A stretch of 64,000 nucleotides of DNA from the NCBI GenBank assembly GCA_047602055.1, contig JASGIG010000001.1, positions 4,154,001 through 4,218,000 of the forward strand, in the 5' to 3' direction. The translations under genes were made by a program, and so were the position numbers. This document shows positions 58,198 through 64,000 of this stretch, in pieces (within the stretch, counting starts at the first letter, position 1; each line of letters starts with the position of its first letter). This DNA is from JAODBQ01 sp047602055 (lineage in GTDB: Bacteria > Actinomycetota > Acidimicrobiia > Acidimicrobiales > Ilumatobacteraceae). The notes beneath the pieces are model-generated. The model did not search any database and had not been told where the DNA came from. It worked only from the letters and a program-made list of their open reading frames with translations.

Positions 58198-59982
58198 ATG
58201 GAACCTGAGTCGTCGGTTCGCGCCGCTCGCCCGAGCGTGGGCGCACCACCACGCGCTCTGCTGTGGTGTGGCGCCGTCGTCGCGCTGACCCTGATCGTGG
58301 TGGCGACGTGGTCGCCGCCGGGACGGGCCGCGGCAGCCGGGGAACGGGGTTCGATCAACGTGATCGGCGACTCGCTCACCGTCGGGACCGCGAGCTTCCT
58401 CCCCGCCGACCTGCGCGACGCCGGTTGGTCGCCGGTCGGCTACGACGCCCACGGCAGCAGAGGGATCGTCACCAAGGTCAGCGCCGATCCGCGCACCGGG
58501 ATGGCCGCCGTCGACTACCTCCGCACGACCAACGGCGACTCGCACGTCTGGATCGTCGCGCTGGGTACCAACGACGTCGGCCTGTGGTCGAGCAGCGAAG
58601 ACGTCGCGCTGATCCGCCAGATGCTCGACGCGATCGGCCCGGGTCACCTGACCCTGTGGGTGAACGTCTACCTGCCGGCGTCGCCGAGCAAGCAACAGCG
58701 CTGGAACGACGCGCTCGACCAGGTCGCCGCGGAGCGGCCGACCGAGTTGGTCGTCGACGACTGGGCGTCCTACGCGGCGTCGGCACATCCGCCGATGGCG
58801 AGCGACCACGTCCACTACCTCGGCACCGGCTACGCGATGCGCGCCCAGCAGATCGCCGATGCCGCGGCTGCGCTGCCGATGGAGGCCACCCAGGTGGCCT
58901 CGTCGCCGGTGACGGTCGCCGCGGACGGCGAAGCGGGTGGCTACGTGGCCGTCGGACCGACACGAGCCTTGGACACGCGTCGGACGACCGGCGCGGTGAC
59001 CGCCGGCCGGACCATCGTCGTCCCACTCGCGGCCGACGTGCCCGCCGGATCGTCGGCCGTGGCCGTCAACCTGACCGTCGCCGACCAGCGAGGCGCGGGG
59101 TACCTCACCGCCTACCCCTGTGACCGCGCCCGTCCCGACACCTCGTCGCTGAACTACGACCGGGGCGATCCGGTCTCGGGGTTCACGCTCGTCCGCGTCG
59201 ACGACTCGGCCCAGCTGTGCATCTTCACCTTCGCGACGACACAGGTCGTCGTCGACGTCGTCGGGGCGTTCGTCCCCGCCCAGGGCCTGTCGATGACCGC
59301 GGTGGGTCCGACGCGGATCGCCGACACCCGCGCTGACAGCGCCACGCCGCTGCCAGCGGGGACGACCACCCAGGTGGACACCGGCGTGACCGACGCAGCC
59401 GTGATGGTCAACCTCACGGTCGACGACCCGCGGGCGCCCGGCTACCTCACCGCCTGGGCGTGCGACGATCCCAAGCCCGGCACGTCGAACCTGAACTACA
59501 CGCCAAGCCAGAGCCCGGTGCCGAACGCGGCGATCGTCACGCTCGGGTCGAGCGGGAAGCTGTGCGTGTTCAACTCGTCGGCGACGCAGGTGATCGTCGA
59601 CCTGACCGCCACGTTCACCAGCGGGCCGGGGGCGCAGTTCCAGCCCGCCAACCCGACGCGCGTCCTGGACACCCGCTCGGGCCAGGGCGGCTGGCTCGGC
59701 CGCATGGGGTCGGGCCAGACGATCACCGTGCCGATCGCCGGGTCGGCCGGCCAGACGGTGGTCGGCACCCTGACCGTCGCGGACCCCGCCGGCACCGGGT
59801 TCCTCACCGCGTGGTCGGGCGCCGGCGCCGCGCCGGGCACCTCGAACCTGAACTACGTCAACCGGGTGAACCGGGCGAACCTGGCCGTGTCAGAGGTCGG
59901 GGCCGACGGCCAGTTCCGCCTCTCGATGGGTGGCCAGGGCAACGCCGCCGTGCTCTACGACGTCACCGGATGGTTCCGCTGA
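58198..59982 (+). CDS. secreted SGNH/GDSL hydrolase with three C-terminal beta-rich repeats
   Basis: A 594-residue exported protein. A hydrophobic segment (LLWCGAVVALTLIVVATWSP) after 20 N-terminal residues acts as signal or anchor. The SGNH domain (about 50-225) has GDSLTVGT (Ser near 59), ALGTNDVG (Asn near 123) and MASDHVHYLGTG (Asp/His near 203-206). From about residue 245 come three repeats, each with a DTR strand (RALDTRRTT, RIADTRADS, RVLDTRSGQ), then an NLTV-like strand, GYLTAW/Y, an SLNY or SNLNY strand, and a hydrophobic end strand (QVVVDVVGAF, QVIVDLTATF, AVLYDVTGWF). The repeats look like a surface beta-domain. A ribosome site (aggagaggtc) fits the ATG. Confidence 0.8.
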   Translation: MEPESSVRAARPSVGAPPRALLWCGAVVALTLIVVATWSPPGRAAAAGERGSINVIGDSLTVGTASFLPADLRDAGWSPVGYDAHGSRGIVTKVSADPRTGMAAVDYLRTTNGDSHVWIVALGTNDVGLWSSSEDVALIRQMLDAIGPGHLTLWVNVYLPASPSKQQRWNDALDQVAAERPTELVVDDWASYAASAHPPMASDHVHYLGTGYAMRAQQIADAAAALPMEATQVASSPVTVAADGEAGGYVAVGPTRALDTRRTTGAVTAGRTIVVPLAADVPAGSSAVAVNLTVADQRGAGYLTAYPCDRARPDTSSLNYDRGDPVSGFTLVRVDDSAQLCIFTFATTQVVVDVVGAFVPAQGLSMTAVGPTRIADTRADSATPLPAGTTTQVDTGVTDAAVMVNLTVDDPRAPGYLTAWACDDPKPGTSNLNYTPSQSPVPNAAIVTLGSSGKLCVFNSSATQVIVDLTATFTSGPGAQFQPANPTRVLDTRSGQGGWLGRMGSGQTITVPIAGSAGQTVVGTLTVADPAGTGFLTAWSGAGAAPGTSNLNYVNRVNRANLAVSEVGADGQFRLSMGGQGNAAVLYDVTGWFR

Positions 59983-61397
59983 CGAGCACCCCGTCGTGGC
60001 GCCGGAAGCGGCGGCGGGCAGCGCTGCTGGTGTTCTGCGCGTCGACGATCGTCTACTGCCTCAGCCCGAACGTGACGAACTTCGACTCGTTCCTCGCCTA
60101 CCCGACGGCGGTGAGCATCGTCCACCACGGCGACCTCGACCTGGACGAGTACACCGCTGCGGACGTCACCGAGCACTACGGCAACATCGCGCTCGACGGC
60201 CACCGCTACGACCGTTACCCGTGGGTCGTGTCGCTGGTGTTCGTTCCGGCGGTGGTGGTGATCGATGCCGCCGCGCACGTCGGCATCGGCGGCGGGGCGA
60301 CGGCGCTGATCACCCAGCAGCGCTCGTGGCTCGTCCAGCTCGCCATGGCCGCGCTGGTCACCGGGCTGGCAGCGGCGCTGGTGACGGTGCTGGCGTTCGA
60401 TCGCTCCCGCGCCCGTCGCGGACGACGGACCGCTGTCGCCCTCGCCGTCGGCCTCGTGTTCGCCTTCGGGACGTCGAGCTGGTCGACGGCCAGCAGGTCG
60501 TTGTGGCAGCACGGCCCGTCGATGGCCCTGCTCGCCGGTGCGCTGCTCGTCGCCGACCGCGCCCTGCGCCGTCCGCGGCCGTCGGCGTTCGCCTGGCTGG
60601 GCGTGCTGACCGCGCTCGCGTACACGGTCCGCCCGACGAACGCGGTCGTCGTCGCCGCCTTCGGGGTGTGGTGCGCCACCCGCGGCTGGCGCCGATTGGT
60701 CTGGTACTGCTGCGGCGGCGCGCCAGTCGCCTTGGTCTGGCTGTCGGTGAACTGGTCGTCGTACCGGATGTTGATCCCGCCGTACTTCCAGTCGTCGCGC
60801 CTCGGCGTCGACGGCACGTTCACCGAGGCGCTGCTGGCCAACCTGTTCAGCCCGTCGCGAGGGTTGTTCGTCTTCGCCCCGGTCGCTCTGTTCGCCGTCG
60901 CCGGCGTGGTCGTCGCGATTCGCGAGCGGCGTTTCGACTCGCTCCTCGCTGTCGCCGTGGCCGTGTTCGTCGGCTACCTGTTGGTCGTGTCCGCCGGGCG
61001 TGAGGCATGGTGGGCCGGCGACTCGATCGGGCCGCGGTTCCTGTGCGACACGCTGCCGATGCTCGCGCTGCTGGCCGTCCCCGCGGTGGACCGTCTGCTC
61101 ACACCACGCCGCGCCAGGACGTGGTCACGTTCGTTGGCGACGGCCGCAGCACTTGCCGCGGTGGTGTGGAGCGTTCTGGTCAACGGCGGTGCGGCAGTGA
61201 TGCGGGCGACGAGCTGCTGGAACGTGCAGCCCGCGTCGATCAGCGCCGATCCCGAGCGGGTCTGGTCGGTGCGCCGCCCACAGGTGGTCGAGGGCTACGT
61301 CGAGCTCGTCGAGGACGGCCCCGCCGCGGCGTTGACGGGAACCTGCACGGGCAGCACGGCGACGACGGCGACCAGCACCATGACCTCCGAGGGGTGA
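59970..61397 (+). CDS. polytopic membrane protein, GT-C glycosyltransferase-like
   Basis: A 475-residue integral membrane protein with about ten hydrophobic spans, for example LLVFCASTIVYCLSPN, LAMAALVTGLAAALVTVLAF, LLAVAVAVFVGYLLVVSAGR and AAALAAVVWSVLVNGG. The first external loop carries DSFLAYPTAVSIVHHGDLDL, then DEYTAADVTEHYG, with the acidic residues expected of GT-C enzymes that use a lipid-linked sugar donor. This assignment is based on topology and the loop, not on a match to a known family. The ATG at 59970 overlaps the end of the SGNH gene by 13 bases, so the two are produced together; one may modify the other's product. Confidence 0.6.
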   Translation: MVPLTSTPSWRRKRRRAALLVFCASTIVYCLSPNVTNFDSFLAYPTAVSIVHHGDLDLDEYTAADVTEHYGNIALDGHRYDRYPWVVSLVFVPAVVVIDAAAHVGIGGGATALITQQRSWLVQLAMAALVTGLAAALVTVLAFDRSRARRGRRTAVALAVGLVFAFGTSSWSTASRSLWQHGPSMALLAGALLVADRALRRPRPSAFAWLGVLTALAYTVRPTNAVVVAAFGVWCATRGWRRLVWYCCGGAPVALVWLSVNWSSYRMLIPPYFQSSRLGVDGTFTEALLANLFSPSRGLFVFAPVALFAVAGVVVAIRERRFDSLLAVAVAVFVGYLLVVSAGREAWWAGDSIGPRFLCDTLPMLALLAVPAVDRLLTPRRARTWSRSLATAAALAAVVWSVLVNGGAAVMRATSCWNVQPASISADPERVWSVRRPQVVEGYVELVEDGPAAALTGTCTGSTATTATSTMTSEG

Positions 61398-61423
61398 CGC
61401 GGGTCTGCCGGTTCCCCGGGCGT

Positions 61424-61879
61424 TCACCGGGCGTCGTCGCGCCGGGCGCACTGCTGGCAGGTGCCGGTGAGCGGGAAGTGCGCCAGGTCGAGTGTGACGC
61501 CTGTTCGTTCGGCGACGCGTCGAACGAACGAGCGGGTCTGGGCGCGGTCGAGGTCGACGGTGGCGCCGCAACTGCCGCAGACGATCGGCACCGTGCCGCG
61601 GCCGGCGGCGCGGTGGACGGCCTGGCCGTGGCCGAGGTGGAGGTGTTCGGCGATGCCCAGCCCCTCGAGCTGGGCGAGCATCCGGTAGATCGCCGACCGG
61701 TCGTGGTCGGACATCCGCACCGCGATCTCGTCGATCGTCAACGACGCGTCCTCGTCGTACAGGAGGTGGACGAGGGCCCGCTTGCCGGCCGTGACCCGAC
61801 CGCCATGGTCGCGGATGCGCTGCAGCGCGGCGTCACCGTCGGTTGGCGGTGGTGGTGCGTGTCGGGCTGGTTCGGTCAT
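61424..61879 (-). CDS. Fur family regulator (Zur-like)
   Basis: Metal-dependent repressor of 151 residues. The winged-helix part reads GRVTAGKRALVHLLYDEDAS, then MSDHDRSAIYRMLAQLEGLG; the dimer/metal part has VCGSCGATVDLDRAQTRSFV and LTGTCQQCARRDDAR, two CxxC pairs holding the structural zinc, with His residues in LHLGHGQAVHRAAG. ATG at 61879 gives a short N-terminus typical for the family. Divergence from a zinc-type binding protein gene 100 bases away makes Zur the best guess. Confidence 0.85.
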   Translation of the reverse strand: MTEPARHAPPPPTDGDAALQRIRDHGGRVTAGKRALVHLLYDEDASLTIDEIAVRMSDHDRSAIYRMLAQLEGLGIAEHLHLGHGQAVHRAAGRGTVPIVCGSCGATVDLDRAQTRSFVRRVAERTGVTLDLAHFPLTGTCQQCARRDDAR

Positions 61880-61979
61880 GCGACGACTCCGCTTGCAGAC
61901 TACGAGCGGACGAGCTCGACACGTGAGCAGCACTTGCGGTCTGCTCGCTATTGCCACGTCGTCGCACTAAGGTCGGCCC

Positions 61980-62984
61980 GTGTCTCCCCCCAAGTTGGCT
62001 GGATCAGCGTTCGCCGCCGCGCTCTTGGTGCTCGCCGTTGGTTGTGGCAGCGAGACGACATCGTCCCCGTCCTCGACGCCCGCGCGGCTGGACGTCGTCA
62101 CGACGGTGGCGCCGATCACGTCGATCGCCGCGAACGTCGGCGGCGACCGGGTCGAGATCCACGGCGTGGTGCCGGAGGGCACCAACTCGCACACCTTCGA
62201 GCCGGTGCCGTCGCAGGCCAAGGTGGTCGCCGAGGCGGACGTGATCTTCATGAACGGTCTGGACCTGGAGGACCCGACCAAGGCGCTCACCGAGGCGAAC
62301 GAGCAGTCGACCACGCCGATCGTGGAGCTGGGCCCCCAGACGATCCCGGAGAGCGAGTACATCTACGACTTCTCGTTCCCGAAGGAGGACGGCAAGCCCA
62401 ACCCGCACCTGTGGACGAACCCGCCGATGGCCAAGCGCTACGCCGAGATCATCGCCGGTGAGCTGTCGAAGCTCGATCCGGCCAACGCCACGTACTACCA
62501 AGCGAACTCCGACAGGTTCGCGGCGAAGATCGCCGAGCTCGACGCGGCGATGCGCACGTCGTTCGCCACCGTGCCGAAGCGTGAGCTGCTGACCTACCAC
62601 GACGCCTACGCCTACTTCGGCAAGGAGTACGACTGGAAGATCATCGGGGCGATCCAGGTCAGCGACTTCGAGGATCCCACGCCCCAGGAGGTCGCCGATC
62701 TGATCCGCCAGGTGCGCGCCGAGGGGGTGCCGGCGATCTTCGGCTCCGAGGTGTTCCCGTCGCCGGTGCTGGAGCAGATCGGCAGGGAGACCGGGGTGCG
62801 CTACGTCGACGTGCTGCGCGACGACGACCTGCCCGGCGCACCCGGCGACCCGGAGCACTCGTGGCTCGGGCTGATGCGCTTCGACTTCGTCACCATGACC
62901 GAGGCGCTCGGCGGCGACGCCACCGCGCTGAGGGCCGTCACCGTCGAGGACGTGGCCCCCGACCATGCCGACTACCCGCAGTAG
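61980..62984 (+). CDS. zinc/manganese ABC transporter substrate-binding lipoprotein (ZnuA/TroA type)
   Basis: Cluster-9 metal-binding protein of 334 residues, lipid-anchored: signal AGSAFAAALLVLAVGCGSET with lipobox AVGC. The metal His residues are in PEGTNSHTFEPVPS (first), GKPNPHLWTNPP (second) and LLTYHDAYAYFGKEYD (third), with a fourth ligand as Glu in GSEVFPSPVLEQIG. A helical linker between the lobes is present. The GTG at 61980 is close to the probable transcription start, so the message may be leaderless. ATPase and permease genes follow in order, making a complete importer. Confidence 0.88.
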   Translation: MSPPKLAGSAFAAALLVLAVGCGSETTSSPSSTPARLDVVTTVAPITSIAANVGGDRVEIHGVVPEGTNSHTFEPVPSQAKVVAEADVIFMNGLDLEDPTKALTEANEQSTTPIVELGPQTIPESEYIYDFSFPKEDGKPNPHLWTNPPMAKRYAEIIAGELSKLDPANATYYQANSDRFAAKIAELDAAMRTSFATVPKRELLTYHDAYAYFGKEYDWKIIGAIQVSDFEDPTPQEVADLIRQVRAEGVPAIFGSEVFPSPVLEQIGRETGVRYVDVLRDDDLPGAPGDPEHSWLGLMRFDFVTMTEALGGDATALRAVTVEDVAPDHADYPQ

Positions 62985-63780
62985 CGCCGCCGTGTCACCC
63001 GTGTCACCGACGTCGCTGATCGAGCTCGACGACGTCACCTGCGGCTACCGCGATCACGTCGCCCTCGAGCACGTCGAGCTGTCGTTCGACGACGCCTGCT
63101 TCGTCGGCGTCGTCGGCCCGTCGGGGTCCGGCAAGACGACGTTGCTGCGCCTGCTGGCCGGCGCGCTGGAACCGGTCGGCGGACGGGTGCGGCGGCGCCC
63201 GGGGCTGCGCATCGGCTACGTCCCGCAGGTGGAGACGATCGACTGGACGTTCCCGGTGACCGTCGCCGAGTGCGTGCTGATGGGCCGCTCCACCGCCCGG
63301 TGGCTGCCGTGGCGCAGCCGCGCCGAGCGGGCCGAGATCTGTGCCGTCCTCGAACGGCTGGGGCTCGGCGGCCTCGCCCACCGGCACATCCGCGCCCTGT
63401 CCGGCGGGCAGCAGCAGCGGATGTTCCTCGCCCGCGCGCTCCTGCAACGGCCCGACCTGCTGCTGATGGACGAGCCGACGTCCGGGGTCGACGTGCGCAC
63501 CCGCCACGAGGTGCTGCACCTGCTCGCCGAGCTGAACGACGAGGGCATCGCCATGGTCCTCACCACCCACGACCTCAACGGCATCGCCGCCCACCTCCCC
63601 CACCTGGTGTGCCTCAACCGCCGGGTCCTCGGTGAGGGCGCGCCGGCCGACGTGCTGACACCGGGCGTGCTGGAGGCGACGTTCGGCGCCCGGCTCGACG
63701 TCCTCGAGCACGCCGGGATGCCGATCGTCTTCGAGCACCCGATCGACGACGTCGTCCCCCTGCGCCGGCCGGCCTCGTGA
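62965..63780 (+). CDS. metal ABC transporter ATP-binding protein (ZnuC type)
   Basis: ATPase of 271 residues for the metal importer. Walker A GPSGSGKTTLLRLLAG, the Q-loop GYVPQVETIDWTFPVTVAEC (typical of the Zn/Mn group), signature RALSGGQQQRMFLARALLQR, Walker B LLLMDEPTSGVD and switch His in LTTHDLNGIAAH. ATG at 62965 overlaps the znuA-like gene by 20 bases; GTG at 62992 or 63001 would avoid the overlap and is also in frame. The stop overlaps the permease GTG. Confidence 0.88.
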   Translation: MPTTRSSAAVSPVSPTSLIELDDVTCGYRDHVALEHVELSFDDACFVGVVGPSGSGKTTLLRLLAGALEPVGGRVRRRPGLRIGYVPQVETIDWTFPVTVAECVLMGRSTARWLPWRSRAERAEICAVLERLGLGGLAHRHIRALSGGQQQRMFLARALLQRPDLLLMDEPTSGVDVRTRHEVLHLLAELNDEGIAMVLTTHDLNGIAAHLPHLVCLNRRVLGEGAPADVLTPGVLEATFGARLDVLEHAGMPIVFEHPIDDVVPLRRPAS

Positions 63781-64000
63781 AGGATCTCATCGACCTCTAC
63801 CAGTTCGAGTTCTTCCGCAACGGGGTGATCGTCGCCACGGTCGCCGGCGCGCTGTGCGGCTTCGTCGGCGTCTACGTCGTGCTGCGCAACATGAGCTACA
63901 TCGGCCACGGCATGTCCCACGCGATCTTCGGGGGCTTCGCCGCCTCGGCACTGCTCGGCGTCAACTACCTCCTCGGCGCCGGCGTCTGGGGCCTGGCGTC
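63777..64000 (+). CDS. metal ABC transporter permease (ZnuB type), 3' partial
   Basis: First 74 residues of a cluster-9 metal permease. From the GTG at 63777: KDLIDLYQFEFFRNGVIVAT, then the first span (VAGALCGFVGVYVVLRNMSY) and IGHGMSHAIFGGFAASALLG, the conserved G-H/H motif of the second span. The start overlaps the ATPase stop (GTGA). The rest lies beyond the window. Confidence 0.88.
   Translation, partial: MKDLIDLYQFEFFRNGVIVATVAGALCGFVGVYVVLRNMSYIGHGMSHAIFGGFAASALLGVNYLLGAGVWGLA

Noticed and set aside
1..64000. tRNA, rRNA, CRISPR array, prophage or replication origin
   Set aside because: Looked for cloverleaf-like arms, conserved rRNA stretches, regular repeats with spacers and phage structural genes on both strands; none was convincing by eye. 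A dedicated RNA scan would be needed to exclude small ncRNAs.

Overview
The window is very GC-rich, with strong G/C bias at third codon positions, GTG and TTG starts, ATGA-type gene overlaps and few obvious leader sequences. Its gene content (acyl-CoA carboxylase, CaiB/BaiF CoA-transferases, Baeyer-Villiger monooxygenase, acyl-CoA dehydrogenase, thiolases, protocatechuate pathway, LLM flavin oxidoreductase) fits a free-living heterotrophic actinobacterium. An Acidimicrobiia relative (Ilumatobacter-like) is my inference; no rRNA or other marker gene is present to prove it.

Layout. 1-20.5 kb: lipid/acyl-CoA metabolism (carboxylase beta subunit, SDR, BVMO, CoA-transferases, enoyl-CoA hydratase, 2OG-Fe oxygenase), a TetR gene with its palindrome, a decayed stretch at 7.65-9.4 kb (acetyltransferase, ECF sigma factor and an unknown gene, all broken), and an FecCD/FecCD/ATPase importer (17.4-20.6 kb) behind an IdeR/DtxR-like box. 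20.5-32.4 kb: an accessory island with lower-GC genes, riddled with insertion sequences: IS21 and IS3 fragments, a complete IS630, an IS256 remnant, a complete IS256, an IS3-type element with a GGGAAAG slippery site, and a second IS3 with a frameshifted orfB. Between them, all on the minus strand, lie the pieces of one older locus: truncated sigma factor, MacB/FtsX permease (reconstructable across the IS256, with a 9-bp target duplication), an I36-like secreted protein overlapping a lipoprotein gene, then a second secreted protein followed by a related lipoprotein. This is the best candidate for an undescribed exported-protein system. 32.6-34.3 kb: MarR regulator and a siderophore-type binding protein, probably the partner of the importer on the other side of the island.

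34.4-47 kb: an operon of SCP2-thiolase-like lyase, DUF35 protein, SDR and alpha/beta hydrolase; a methyltransferase; an XRE regulator; acyl-CoA dehydrogenase; a fadD pseudogene with an internal deletion; PPOX-like protein; frameshifted D-aminoacylase; lipase-like hydrolase. 47-55.7 kb: pcaH-pcaG-pcaB-pcaC joined to a family 3 glycosidase and an LLM oxidoreductase, diverging from a galactokinase-beta-galactosidase pair; together they could take apart plant-derived sugars and aromatics. 55.9-61.4 kb: VOC protein, acetyl-CoA acetyltransferase, secreted SGNH hydrolase with three beta-rich repeats, and a polytopic membrane protein. 61.4-64 kb: Fur/Zur-type regulator diverging from a zinc-type ABC importer (binding protein, ATPase, partial permease).

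Two features run through the whole window. First, many genes are broken by one- or two-base indels, several explained by one missing base in a short C/G run; this may be sequencing error or real decay. Second, several families of structured intergenic repeats sit just after stop codons: a GTGTCAGCGCAC palindrome, a nested inverted repeat of 121 bases, and two different 80-90 base direct repeats.
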